64,000 nucleotides of DNA from Actinomadura terrae (GCF_022751215.1 NZ_JAICDG010000005.1:434001-498000), one strand, 5' to 3'. Numbered from the stretch's first letter, positions 15,730 through 24,872 are shown. Notes: generated by a model from the letters alone, not told the origin. A program made the numbers and translations.

Positions 15730-17118
15730 TCAGGGGCGCGGGTCCCGCAGCGCCGTCGCGACCGCGGACAGGCCCACCTCGTCCGACGCCTTCACCAGCA
15801 CGAGGTCGGACGGCCGCAGCAGCACGCGCAGCAGGTGCACCACGTCCCGGCGGCGCGGCAGCGCGTGGGTGACCACGCCCGCCCGGCGGGCGGCCTCGGA
15901 CAGGGCCTCGGGCCCCTCCCCCGACCCGACCACGACGAGGATCGCGACGCCCAGTTCGGCGGCGAGCCTGCCGACGGCGGCGTGCTCCCGTGCCGTCTCC
16001 CCGGCCTGCCCGGTCATCTCGCCGAGGACGGCGATCGTCCGGCGTCCGGCCGACATCGTCGCCAGCGTGCGCAGCGCGGCGCGCATGGAGACGGGGTTGG
16101 CGTGGCAGGCGTCGTCGATGACCGTGACGCCGTCGTCCCGCTCGACCAGTTGGAACCGGTTCGGCGAGCGCGGCGCGGCGCTGCTCAGCCGCGCCGCGAT
16201 CCGCCGGGTCGTGACGCCGAGGACGTCGGCGACGCTCGCGGCGGCCAGCGCGTTGCCGACCTGGTGCTCGCCGGGCAGCCCCAGCCGCACGACCGCCGCG
16301 CCGGACGGCGTGTGCAGGATGAACGACGCGTGCCCGGCGCCGTCGACCGTGACGCCGACCGCCCGGACGGCCGCGCCGGCGTCCGTCCCGTAGGTGACGA
16401 CGCCCGCCGACGTCGCGCCCTCCATGGACGCCACGGCCGCGTCGTCGGCGTTGAGGAACGCGAGGCCGCCCTCCCCCGCCGGGGGCAGCGCCCGCACCAG
16501 CTCGGTCTTCGCCCGCGCGACGCCGACGATCCCGCCGAGCGTGAGCAGGTGCGCGGGCCCGACGTTCAGCACCAGCCCGAACTGGGGGCGCGCCACCCAC
16601 GCGAGATGGGTGATGTCGCCCGGACGCGCCGCCCCCATCTCCAGGACGAGGTAGCGCGTCCACCGGTCGGCGCGCAGCACCGTCAGCGGCAGCCCGACCT
16701 CGTCGTCCCGCGAGCCGGTGCTGGCCACCGTCGGCGCCTCGCGTTCGAGGATCTGGGCGAGCAGGTCCTTGGTCGTGGTCTTGCCGACCGACCCCGTGAC
16801 GCCGATGACGACCAGGTCCAGCATGTCCCGGACGAACATGGCGAGGTCGGTCAGCGCGGAGACGACCTCGTCGACGACGACGCACGGCCCGTCGACGGCG
16901 CGGGTGCCGAGCACCGCGCACGCGCCGAAGGCGTAGGCGCGCTCGGCGAGGTCGTGCCCGTCTCCCCGCCGCCCGGCGAGGGCCACGAACAGCGCGCCGG
17001 CGGTGGCGTCCCGCGGGTCGGCGACGACGGGCCCGGTGACGGTGGGCCCGGGCGCCGGGGCGCCGTGCACCGTTCCGCCGACCGCCAGCGCGATCTCGTG
17101 CAGGGTCAGCGGGATCAC
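15730..17118 (-). CDS. stand-alone MurF-like Mur ligase
   Basis: A 462-residue Mur ligase most like MurF, the enzyme that adds D-Ala-D-Ala to UDP-MurNAc-tripeptide. The N-terminal domain holds GALFVALAGRRGDGHDLAERA; the ATP loop is VIGVTGSVGKTTTKDLLAQ (~106-123); LVLEMGAARPGDITHL and NVGPAHL follow; the third domain has PNRFQLVERDDGVTVIDDA. Several sites differ from housekeeping MurF: the NNEIG segment reads SRDDEVGLPLTVL, and the YNANP loop reads CHANPVSM. It is not in a dcw cluster but with a MurG-like gene, so it is probably an accessory paralogue acting on an altered peptide or an amino-acid-linked metabolite. GTG at 17118 overlaps an upstream small frame by four bases. Confidence 0.85.
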   Translation of the reverse strand: MIPLTLHEIALAVGGTVHGAPAPGPTVTGPVVADPRDATAGALFVALAGRRGDGHDLAERAYAFGACAVLGTRAVDGPCVVVDEVVSALTDLAMFVRDMLDLVVIGVTGSVGKTTTKDLLAQILEREAPTVASTGSRDDEVGLPLTVLRADRWTRYLVLEMGAARPGDITHLAWVARPQFGLVLNVGPAHLLTLGGIVGVARAKTELVRALPPAGEGGLAFLNADDAAVASMEGATSAGVVTYGTDAGAAVRAVGVTVDGAGHASFILHTPSGAAVVRLGLPGEHQVGNALAAASVADVLGVTTRRIAARLSSAAPRSPNRFQLVERDDGVTVIDDACHANPVSMRAALRTLATMSAGRRTIAVLGEMTGQAGETAREHAAVGRLAAELGVAILVVVGSGEGPEALSEAARRAGVVTHALPRRRDVVHLLRVLLRPSDLVLVKASDEVGLSAVATALRDPRP

Positions 17119-17414
17119 GGGACGGGCCGCGCCGTCCGGCGGGGCCCACCGGCCCCGCCCACGGCGGTCTCGACGACCGCCGTGGGCGGTTCCGGCCTCC
17201 AGGTACCGTCCCGATCGCCCCCGACGACGGGACGGTACTCCCCCCTCAGGAGTCCAGTGATCGCCTGCATGGTCTCCCGTCCGGCTTCGCCGCCACCCGT
17301 CTGCGCCAGATCGTAAAACGGGGTAAACACACCGGGATACCGGGCATTCGGCGCGGCCGCACCGGGGGTTCCGGCTCCCCGCACCGGGCATCGGCCGGCC
17401 CGATCGCAGCTCAT
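17115..17414 (-). CDS. possible 99-residue protein between MurG-like and MurF-like genes
   Basis: The frame starts with ATG inside the MurG-like stop (ATGA, 17414) and ends with TGA inside the MurF-like start (GTGA, 17115). The space between the two enzymes is thus filled exactly by one frame with two 4-base overlaps, a common actinomycete operon pattern. The product has a central segment YPGVFTPFYDLAQTGG, then RETMQAITGLLRGEYRP, and a Pro/Gly-rich tail. Third positions are less GC-rich than in neighbours, and I find no family, so a non-coding spacer remains possible. Confidence 0.5.
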   Translation of the reverse strand: MSCDRAGRCPVRGAGTPGAAAPNARYPGVFTPFYDLAQTGGGEAGRETMQAITGLLRGEYRPVVGGDRDGTWRPEPPTAVVETAVGGAGGPRRTARPVP

Positions 17415-18601
17415 GACGCCGCCGCGCAGAGCGCGAGGACCTCGTTGGTCAGCGCGGCGGCGGCGCCCGGCCGGCCGAGGCGGCGCGCCATCGCCGACAT
17501 CTCCGAGCGGCGCAGCGGATCGGTCAGCAGCAGCGCCAGCTCCCCGACCAGTCGCGCGGGCGCCGCCTCCTCCCCGACCAGCACGCGGGCGGCGCCGTGC
17601 GCGGCGAGGTGCTCGGCGTTGCGGCGCCGCTCGTCCCCGGCCGGGCGGGCGGGCAGCACGAGCACCGACGGCTTGCCGAGCGCGGTCAGCTCGCCGACCG
17701 TCCCGCAGCCGCCGCCCGAGACCACGACATCGGCGAGGGCGAGCAGGTCGGCGAGCTCCTCGCCGACGAACCCGCGCGCGAGATACCGGGGACGCAGGTC
17801 GGGCGGCAGCCGCTCGACCGCCGCCGGCACCGGCCCGGCCGGCTCCGCGCCCGCCTGGTGGAACACGTTGGCGTAGCGCAGCAGCTCGGGCAGGGCCGCG
17901 GTGACCAGCTCGTTGATGTGGCGCGCGCCCCGGGAGCCGCCGGTGACGTAGACGGTCGGCAGCGAGGGCGTCCAGCCGTCCCAGCCCAGCCGTGCGGGCG
18001 CGGCCCGCGCGTCGCCGTCCGCGAGGCCCGGACGCAGCGGGTTGCCGGTCACCACCGCGCGCCCGCGCAGCCGCTCGGGGAGCAGGTCCATGGTCGGCTC
18101 GGCGCTGAGCGCGACGCGCGCCGCACCCCGCATCGTGATCCGGTTGGCGAGCTCCACCCGCACCGCCTGCTCGTGGACGAGCAGCGGCCGGTGGCAGAGC
18201 CGCGCCGCCAGCCCGACCGGCACCGACGCGTACCCACCGGTGCACAGCACGGCGTGGGGACGAATCCCCCGGACGATGTTGACCGCCTCCCGCACCCCGA
18301 CCGGCACCCGGCCCACGGCGGACGACAGCCGGGAGAGCCGGTTACTTCCGCGGAACGTTCCGCCGGTGGGGATCGCGGTGAACGGCACGCCCTCCTCCGC
18401 CGCGACCTTGGCCTCGACGCCGCGCTCGCCGCCCACCCAGAACGGCTGGAGCTCCAGGCCGTGGGCGCGGAACGCGGTCCGCGCCGCCCGCACGACCGCG
18501 ACGGCGGGGAACGTGTGGCCGCCGCTGCCGCCGCCGCTGACGACGAGCCGGACCGGGTCGCGCCGGTCGATCAGGGCTTGGGGAACGACGACATGCGTCA
18601 T
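17411..18601 (-). CDS. MurG-like GT28 glycosyltransferase
   Basis: A 396-residue GT-B glycosyltransferase similar to MurG, which transfers GlcNAc to lipid I. The N-terminal loop VVSGGGSGGHTFPAVAVV corresponds to the MurG GGTGGHxxPA motif, GIRPHAVLCTGGYASVPVG to the second Gly-rich loop, VYVTGGSRGARHINELV to the third (GGSxGA), and DVVVSGGGCGTVGELTALGKPS to the sugar-nucleotide site (normally SRxGAxTxxE). The Arg of SRAGA is replaced by Gly-Gly-Gly-Cys-Gly, so donor use may differ. The ATG at 18601 has GGAGCGG upstream. It begins 28 bases after the LAL regulator stop and overlaps the small downstream frame, so regulator and both Mur-type enzymes look cotranscribed. Confidence 0.86.
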   Translation of the reverse strand: MTHVVVPQALIDRRDPVRLVVSGGGSGGHTFPAVAVVRAARTAFRAHGLELQPFWVGGERGVEAKVAAEEGVPFTAIPTGGTFRGSNRLSRLSSAVGRVPVGVREAVNIVRGIRPHAVLCTGGYASVPVGLAARLCHRPLLVHEQAVRVELANRITMRGAARVALSAEPTMDLLPERLRGRAVVTGNPLRPGLADGDARAAPARLGWDGWTPSLPTVYVTGGSRGARHINELVTAALPELLRYANVFHQAGAEPAGPVPAAVERLPPDLRPRYLARGFVGEELADLLALADVVVSGGGCGTVGELTALGKPSVLVLPARPAGDERRRNAEHLAAHGAARVLVGEEAAPARLVGELALLLTDPLRRSEMSAMARRLGRPGAAAALTNEVLALCAAAS

Positions 18602-18629
18602 GACCGCTCCATGGGACGGAAATCGGGGC

Positions 18630-21410
18630 TCAGGCGGAGAGGGCGGCGGCGAGCTGGCGGCGCCCGGTGATGCCGAGCTTGCGGTAGGCGCTGGTGAGGT
18701 ACTGCTCGACGGTGCGCTGGGTCAGCACCATCTCCTCGGCGATCTGGCGGTTGGTGGCGCCGGAGGCGGCGCGGTCGGCGGCGGCGCGCTCCTGCGCGGT
18801 GAGCGCGCTGACGCCGCTGAGCCGCCCGAGGTCGGGCTTGCCGCCCGCACGGCGCAGGTGGCGGGCCGCGCGCAGCCAGAGCGGCCGCGCGCCGATCTCG
18901 TGGGCCAGCGCGAACCCGTCCTGGAGGCGCTCGTGGGCCCGCTCGGTGTCGCCGCCGCGCAGCAGGACGGCGCCGAGGTCGATCAGCGCCGCCGCGCGGT
19001 GCAGCCCGGCGTCCTCCAGCGGGTCGAGGACGGCGACGGCCTCGCGCGCCGCGTCGGGGTCCGCGTTGACCACGGCGGACGCGGCGAGCGCGGCGCTCAA
19101 CGGACGCGGCGCGCCCCACCGGCGGGCCAGCGCGAGCTCCTCCGCGGCCAGCGACGCCGCCGCCCGCGTGTCGCCGAGCACGGCGGCGCACCGCGCGGCC
19201 CCCGACCGCCACGCCGACAGCGCCGGGTTGGCGATGCCGAGCGGGCGCAGCGTCTCGCCCGTCTCCAGGAACGCCTCCAGCGCGTCCTCGTGCTGGTCGC
19301 GGGCCATCGCCAGCGACGCCCTCGCGAACGCGAACACGGCGGCGGCCCAGGCGGGCGACGCGTGCGACAGCGCGGCGCGGTCGCGGAGCAGCTGGTCGGC
19401 CGCGTCCAGATCGCCGAGGTCGGTCAGGACGCGCGTCAGCCGCGCCGCCGCGGCCGTGCCGACGTCGAACGGGGCCTCCAGCGCCGCGTCGAGCTCCGCC
19501 CGCGCCTCGCGGAGCGCGCCGCGGCCGTGCAGGACGCATCCGCGCGCGTAGGCGATGAGCGCCGCGCCGCCCGGCACGGTCTGGCAGCGCGTGGAGTGGC
19601 CGCCGCTCTCGTCCGGATCCCAGGCCGTGCCGTCCTGGTCGGCGCTGAGCAGGACGCAATGCGCCAGCATCCCGAGCCGCGCCTCCCACGTCCGGTGCGG
19701 GTCGATGGCCCGCATCGCGGCCTTTGCGCGCCGCACGCTCGCCGCGCGCTCGCGGCCGTGCCGGGTGTCGGTCCACGCGTCGGCGATGCCGGTCAGTGCG
19801 CTCAGCCGGGCGTCGCCTGCGGCCAGTTCCGCGAGGTCCGGGAGCCGCCGCTCGACGAACTCGTCGGCGTCTGCGGACGCCGCGTACGCGACGAACGCGC
19901 CCAGCTCCACCTCGACCGCCACCTCGCCGCGCTCGGGCGGCACCAGCGACCGCACCTCCTCGACGACCTTCAGCGCCGTGTTCAGCGGACGCCCGGCACA
20001 CGCGTGCAGGCGGGCCAGCTCGGCGCCGATCCGGGCCCGCAGGGACGGCTCGTCCGCCAGCCCGAGCGCCTCCAGCAGCGTCCGCTCCCCGCCGGGGACG
20101 CCCGCGCCGATCTCCGCCGCGCCGATGTCGGCCAGTAACTCCGCGCGGACGGATTCGCTCATCGGCTCGGCGAGCGCGCGGCGCAGGTAGCCGAGCGCGC
20201 GCTGCGGCAGGCCGCCGTCCAGCGCGTTCGCGGCGGCGGCGCGGAGCGTGTCGAGCGCCCACGGCTCGCCGAGCATCTCGACGGCCATCAGGTGGTCGGC
20301 GGCCCGCTCCGGCTCGGCGTGGTGGTCGCGGACCATGCGGGCCGCGCGCAGCCGCTGCGAGGTCCGCAGGCCGGTGGAGATCTGCGCGTCCACGGCCGCC
20401 CGCACCAGCGGATGGACGTAGCGCAGCGGCGTGCTGTCGGACAGGATGCCGAGCTCGATCAGCCGGTCGAGCGCGGCGGCGGCCTCGTCCAGCTCCAGGC
20501 CCGCGAGCTTGGCGACCAGCACCGGCTCGCTGTCGTCGCCGAGCACGACCACCGCCTGCGCGACGGCCAGCGCCTCCGGCCCGCCCCGCATGATCCACGG
20601 CAGCATCCGGCGGCCCGCCATCACGCCCATGCTCTCGATCGAGCCCGCCGACGCCCGCACCGGCGGGACGGACCGCACCGCGAGCGCGGGCAGCAGCGAG
20701 GCCAGCAGCGCCGCGTTGCCGCGCGTCGCGCGGTGACACCGCTCGGCGAACGCCTCGTCGGGGCGGGCCCCCATGACATCGGTGATCCACTGCCTGACCT
20801 GCGCGGGCGTCAGCGGCCGCAGCACCCGCCGCTCACTCGCCGCGACCAACTCGTCCAGCAGCAGCCGCCGCTCGCCGCTCTCGCCCGGCGAGCGGGCGAG
20901 CACGATCGCGAGCGGCCGGTCGACGCTGCGGTGCGCGAGGTGGGCGAGCCAGCGCAGCGTCAGCGCGTCGCACCACTGCGCGTCGTCCAGCGTGATCAGC
21001 GTCGGGCCGCCGCGGGTGACCCCGCACAGGTGGGCCGACACCCGCTCGAACACCTCGAACGGCGAGGCGTCCCCGCCGCGCGCGGCGAGCGCGGTGGCGG
21101 GCCGCCCGTCCGGCGGCGCGGGCAGCCCGGCGAGGATCTGCCGCAGCACGCCGAAGTCGTTGGCGGTCTCCAGGATCGTGGCGCGTCCGGCCAGCAGCGT
21201 CCAGCCGCGCCGCCGGGCGTCGTCGCGGACGGCGGCGAGCAGCGCGCTCCGGCCGGCGCCCGCCGCGCCTTCGAGCGAGAGCATCCGCAGCCCGCGCTCG
21301 GCGGCGTCCAGCGCGGAGGTGAGGGCAGCCGTCTCGGACTCCCGCCCGTACAGCCTCCCGCCAGGGCGGACGCCCGGCCCGCCGTCGATGTCCGGTTCAC
21401 ATGTCTTCAT
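18630..21410 (-). CDS. LuxR family (LAL) transcriptional regulator with AAA ATPase domain
   Basis: A 926-residue large ATP-binding LuxR regulator. After LYGRESETAALTSALD comes the P-loop EGAAGAGRSALLAA (~48-61), where the usual Lys of GKS is Arg. TLITLDDAQWCDALTLRWL gives the Walker B region. A long helical repeat section follows, and the last ~60 residues are a LuxR HTH: SALTAQERAAADRAASG, TNRQIAEEMVLTQRTVEQY, and AYRKLGITGRRQL. LALs typically activate secondary-metabolite or sugar operons in response to small molecules. The ATG at 21410 is preferred over an in-frame GTG two codons upstream. A 19-bp palindrome lies 39 bases upstream. The downstream MurG/MurF-like genes are the likely targets. 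Confidence 0.9.
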   Translation of the reverse strand: MKTCEPDIDGGPGVRPGGRLYGRESETAALTSALDAAERGLRMLSLEGAAGAGRSALLAAVRDDARRRGWTLLAGRATILETANDFGVLRQILAGLPAPPDGRPATALAARGGDASPFEVFERVSAHLCGVTRGGPTLITLDDAQWCDALTLRWLAHLAHRSVDRPLAIVLARSPGESGERRLLLDELVAASERRVLRPLTPAQVRQWITDVMGARPDEAFAERCHRATRGNAALLASLLPALAVRSVPPVRASAGSIESMGVMAGRRMLPWIMRGGPEALAVAQAVVVLGDDSEPVLVAKLAGLELDEAAAALDRLIELGILSDSTPLRYVHPLVRAAVDAQISTGLRTSQRLRAARMVRDHHAEPERAADHLMAVEMLGEPWALDTLRAAAANALDGGLPQRALGYLRRALAEPMSESVRAELLADIGAAEIGAGVPGGERTLLEALGLADEPSLRARIGAELARLHACAGRPLNTALKVVEEVRSLVPPERGEVAVEVELGAFVAYAASADADEFVERRLPDLAELAAGDARLSALTGIADAWTDTRHGRERAASVRRAKAAMRAIDPHRTWEARLGMLAHCVLLSADQDGTAWDPDESGGHSTRCQTVPGGAALIAYARGCVLHGRGALREARAELDAALEAPFDVGTAAAARLTRVLTDLGDLDAADQLLRDRAALSHASPAWAAAVFAFARASLAMARDQHEDALEAFLETGETLRPLGIANPALSAWRSGAARCAAVLGDTRAAASLAAEELALARRWGAPRPLSAALAASAVVNADPDAAREAVAVLDPLEDAGLHRAAALIDLGAVLLRGGDTERAHERLQDGFALAHEIGARPLWLRAARHLRRAGGKPDLGRLSGVSALTAQERAAADRAASGATNRQIAEEMVLTQRTVEQYLTSAYRKLGITGRRQLAAALSA

Positions 21411-21448
21411 GATCACCCGCCCTGCACGCGAATGCGGGTGGCGTCTCC

Positions 21449-21467
21449 CCGTTCATGACATGAACGG
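21449..21467. promoter_or_regulatory. perfect 19-bp palindrome upstream of the LAL regulator
   Basis: CCGTTCATG-A-CATGAACGG has perfect 9-base arms around a single base. It lies 39 bases before the LAL start and about 140 bases before the divergent histidine kinase start. Its position fits an operator for one of the two regulators. Confidence 0.6.
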
Positions 21468-21609
21468 TATGAGCGCGGCAGGTCGTTTTTCTTCGGCCGC
21501 GCAGAGGATGTTGGGCCCCTCCCGACGCGGTTCGAAAAGAGGAGGAGCCGCCCTCCCTCCCACGAAAGGACTAGAGCGCGACCACCGGAGCCGGCGCTAC
21601 CGTCGAGCC

Positions 21610-22896
21610 ATGGGCCTCTTCGACGCGATCGTGCGGCGCCGCCTCCCGCCCATGGCCGTCGACGTTCCGCTGGCCGTGATGATCCTGGTGGGCAGCGTCG
21701 TCACCGTCACCGGGAAGGCGCCCGGCAAGGAGGAGTTACGGCCGCTGGACGTGTGGGCGGTGCTGCTCCTGCTGGCGACCGCGGCGCCGATGGCCGTCCA
21801 CCGCCTCCGCCCGGTGCCGGTGGTGGTCACGATGTGCGTCGCGACCCTGGTCTTGCAGGGCTGCGACTACATCTACCCGATGATGGGCCCGTGGGGCGGC
21901 CCCGCCGTCGGCGCGCCCTACGTGGGGATCACGATCGCGGTGTTCCTGACCGTGCTGCGCGCGCCCGGGGCGACGTGGTTCCTCCTCGTCCTGTCCGTGG
22001 CGGTCGTCGTCACCGAGGCGCTGCTCACCCGCGCCTACTGGGTCGGGACCGCGTCCGCGGCGGCGGTGCTGATCCTCGGCGCCTGGACGGTCGGGACGCT
22101 GTTCGTCGCGCGCCGCCTCGTCGGGCAGGAGGCGGTGCGGCGCGCCGCGGCCGTCGCCCGCGAGCAGACGGCGGTCGCCCGCGAGGCCGTCGCGCACGAG
22201 CGGACGCGCATCGCCCGCGAGCTGCACGACATCGTCGCCCACAACGTCAGTCTGATGGTGGTGCAGACCATCGCCGCCGACCGGATGCAGGAGCGCGACC
22301 AGGCCAAGACGCACGAGCTGCACCGCGCGATCGAGGAGACGGGCCGGGCGACGGTCGCCGAGCTGCGGCGGCTGCTCGACGTGCTGCGGACCGACGACGA
22401 GGGCGACGCGGACTCCGACCAGTGCCCGCAGCCGCCGCAGCCCACGATCGCGGCCCTGCCCGACCTGGTCGAGTCGATGCGCGCCGCGGGCCTGCGGGTC
22501 GAGTACCGGGCGAGCGGCGCCCCCGTCCCGCTGCCCGCCGGGACGGAGCTGGCCGCCTACCGCGTCGTCCAGGAGGCGTTCACCAACACGCTCAAGCACG
22601 CCGGGCCCACCGAGTGCCGGCTGACCGTCTCCTGGCTGGAGGCTCCGCGCCGCCTGAACCTGCGAATCTGCGACGACGGGGAGCGCCGCGACGGCGAACC
22701 GGTCGCGGCCGACCCGTCCCGGAGAACAGGCCACGGACTCGTCGGGATGGCCGAGCGGATCGCCGCGGTCGGCGGGATACTGGAGACAGGTCCACGCCCC
22801 GGAGGCGGGTTCTGCGTGCACGCCACCATCCCCGTGCCCGTGTCCGCCAACGAAGGAACCCCCGATGCCGCCGATCCGTGTTCTGCTGGTCGATGA
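21610..22896 (+). CDS. NarL/DesK-type sensor histidine kinase
   Basis: A 428-residue membrane kinase. Residues ~15-170 hold about six hydrophobic segments (e.g. VPLAVMILVGSVVTV, AVLLLLATAAPMAV, TWFLLVLSVAVVVT) in place of an extracytoplasmic sensor domain. The HisKA_3 helix RTRIARELHDIVAHNVSLMV places the phospho-acceptor at His ~206. The HATPase domain shows EAFTNTLKHAG (N box) and TGHGLVGMAERIAAVGG (G box), with an abbreviated ICDDGERRDG D box. ATG at 21610 lacks a strong ribosome site. The gene overlaps its response regulator by 32 bases. The signal sensed is unknown; this architecture often monitors the membrane or envelope. Confidence 0.92.
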   Translation: MGLFDAIVRRRLPPMAVDVPLAVMILVGSVVTVTGKAPGKEELRPLDVWAVLLLLATAAPMAVHRLRPVPVVVTMCVATLVLQGCDYIYPMMGPWGGPAVGAPYVGITIAVFLTVLRAPGATWFLLVLSVAVVVTEALLTRAYWVGTASAAAVLILGAWTVGTLFVARRLVGQEAVRRAAAVAREQTAVAREAVAHERTRIARELHDIVAHNVSLMVVQTIAADRMQERDQAKTHELHRAIEETGRATVAELRRLLDVLRTDDEGDADSDQCPQPPQPTIAALPDLVESMRAAGLRVEYRASGAPVPLPAGTELAAYRVVQEAFTNTLKHAGPTECRLTVSWLEAPRRLNLRICDDGERRDGEPVAADPSRRTGHGLVGMAERIAAVGGILETGPRPGGGFCVHATIPVPVSANEGTPDAADPCSAGR

Positions 22897-23551
22897 CCAG
22901 CCGATGATCCGCACCGGTTTCCGGCTCATCCTGGAGACCGAGCCGGACATCGAAGTGGTCGGCGAGTCCGCGGACGGCATGGCCGCCGTGCGCGACACCG
23001 CCGCGCTGCGGCCCGACATCGTCCTGATGGACATCCGCATGCCGAGGCTGGACGGCGTCGAGGCCACCCGGCTCATCGCGGGGTCCGGGCCCACGAGCAG
23101 GGTCATCATCCTGACCACCTTCGACCTCGACGCCCACGTCCTGGACGCGCTGCGGGCCGGGGCCAGCGGCTTCCTGGTGAAGGACGGCCCGGCCGACTCC
23201 CTCGTCGCCGCGATCAGGACCGTCGCCACCGGCGACGCGATCCTCGCCCCGCGCGTGACCCGCAGGCTCCTGGACCGCTTCGCCCGCATCCCGGAACAGG
23301 AGCAGCCCCAGCCGGAGGAGGCGGCGGTCCCCCGGAGCCTGGACGCCCTCACCGCCCGCGAGCTGGACGTCCTGCGCGCGATGGCGAGCGGCCTGTCCAA
23401 CGCCGAGATCGCCGAGCACCTCACGGTCAGCGAGGCGACGATCAAGACGCACATCGCGAACATCTTCGAGAAGTTCCAGCTCCGCAGCCGCGTCCAGGCG
23501 GTGATCCTCGCCTACGACACCGGGCTCGTCGCCCCCCGCGCGGCCCCCTGA
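22865..23551 (+). CDS. NarL-type response regulator
   Basis: A 228-residue regulator with an N-terminal receiver (VLLVDDQPMIRTGF acidic pair, phospho-acceptor Asp ~56 in DIVLMDIRMPRLDG, Thr in ILTTFD, Lys in GFLVKDGP) and a C-terminal LuxR HTH (LTARELDVLRAMASGLSN, AEIAEHLTVSEATIKTHI). It starts within the end of the kinase gene, so the two form a standard two-component pair. Its 3' end overlaps the convergent ltrA-like gene by 40 bases. Targets are not evident, though the LAL/Mur operon next door is a candidate. Confidence 0.94.
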   Translation: MPPIRVLLVDDQPMIRTGFRLILETEPDIEVVGESADGMAAVRDTAALRPDIVLMDIRMPRLDGVEATRLIAGSGPTSRVIILTTFDLDAHVLDALRAGASGFLVKDGPADSLVAAIRTVATGDAILAPRVTRRLLDRFARIPEQEQPQPEEAAVPRSLDALTARELDVLRAMASGLSNAEIAEHLTVSEATIKTHIANIFEKFQLRSRVQAVILAYDTGLVAPRAAP

Positions 23552-24723
23552 CCGCCCGTCCCGCGGCGCAGCACGGCGATGTTGGCGGCCAGCGTCAACG
23601 CGACCGCGAGCCCCATCCCGAGCACGGCGCCGCCGAGCCCGAACACAGGCGGACTGAAGCCGAGCGCCAGCACCACCAGCGCCCCGCCCGCGACCAGCAG
23701 CCCGTGCCCGACCGCGCCGGTCCCGGTCAGCCGGTGCAGGACGCCGAGCACGGCCAGCACGACCACCACCGGGACGGCGACCGCCAGCCCCGCCGCCCGC
23801 TCGGTCAGGTGCGCGTGGTGCTCGGTGGTCTCCAGCGCGACCTCCAGCCCCGCGCCGAGCGCGGCCACCGACGCGAACACGAAGTAGTGCCCATATCCCC
23901 AGGTCAGCGCCGTCCGCAACGTCGTGAGCCCGGCCTGCGCGCCGGTGAAGTAGATCCACCAGAGCGCGAAGACCAGCAGCAGCCCGCCGATCGCGATCAG
24001 CAGCACGGGCGCGGACAGCCCCCGGTCGGTGACCGCCGCCCGCACGGCCGACTGCGTGCCGAGGATGACCTCCCCGAGCACGATGATCGTGAACAGCCCG
24101 TAGCGCTCGGCGATGTGGCCGGGATGCCAGTTGGTCGGGTTGCCCCGGAACTCGGCCCACGCGGGGACGGCCAGCTCCGCCACGACCAGCGCGACGAAGG
24201 TGACCGGCTCCCACACGCCGGTGGCCCACAACCGCGCGATCCACCCGGCCTGCACGACGGCGACACCGGCCGCGTACCGGAACGCCGCCGCGCGTCCGGC
24301 GGGATGCTCGGCGGCGGCGCGCAGCCACTGCGCGATCAGCGCGACGCGCATGATGACGTACCCGACCACGACGAGCTTGAAGTCGCCGTCGAACGCGTCC
24401 TCCACTCCAGACGCGAGCACCAGCACCCCGCCCATCTGGACGAGCGTCAGCAGCCGGTAGAACACGTCGTCCGTGTCATAGGAGGACGCGAACCACGTGA
24501 AGTTCATCCACGCCCACCAGATCGCGAAGAACACCGCCGCGTACCCCGCCAGCCCCGAGCCGAGGTGGTCCTCGGCCAGGGCGTGGTGGAGCTGGGCCGC
24601 GGCCTGCGAGACCGCGACCACGAACGTCAGGTCGAACAGCAGCTCAAGCGGCGTCGAGGCCCGGTGCTCCTCCCCCGGATCGCGCCCGCCCATGACCCGC
24701 CGCAGCGGCCCGCCAATGCTCAT
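23512..24723 (-). CDS. low temperature requirement protein A (LtrA) family membrane protein
   Basis: A 403-residue multi-spanning membrane protein of the LtrA family. The first helix TPLELLFDLTFVVAVSQAAA, followed by FFAIWWAWMNFTWFASSYDTDD (recognisable as the WWAWMNFTWFAS-YDTDD motif) and GHIAERYGLFTIIVLGEVIL, are diagnostic. About ten hydrophobic segments continue to the C-terminus. ATG at 24723 has GGAGGAG upstream. An in-frame extension to 24807 lacks support. The family's biochemical role is unknown; it was named from a Listeria cold-growth mutant. It converges on the response regulator gene. Confidence 0.93.
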   Translation of the reverse strand: MSIGGPLRRVMGGRDPGEEHRASTPLELLFDLTFVVAVSQAAAQLHHALAEDHLGSGLAGYAAVFFAIWWAWMNFTWFASSYDTDDVFYRLLTLVQMGGVLVLASGVEDAFDGDFKLVVVGYVIMRVALIAQWLRAAAEHPAGRAAAFRYAAGVAVVQAGWIARLWATGVWEPVTFVALVVAELAVPAWAEFRGNPTNWHPGHIAERYGLFTIIVLGEVILGTQSAVRAAVTDRGLSAPVLLIAIGGLLLVFALWWIYFTGAQAGLTTLRTALTWGYGHYFVFASVAALGAGLEVALETTEHHAHLTERAAGLAVAVPVVVVLAVLGVLHRLTGTGAVGHGLLVAGGALVVLALGFSPPVFGLGGAVLGMGLAVALTLAANIAVLRRGTGGQGAARGATSPVS

Positions 24724-24872
24724 CCCACTCCTCCGCCGCCGTCCACGCTGGTCAGAGCTACCTAACCACGACGACAGCTCTGGCCGTCCTTCCCAGAAAT
24801 CCCTCACACACCGTAGATCACTCGTCTACATTCGGTGTCCCACGCCAGGCAGAGCCCGGGGAGGCCGGAGCC

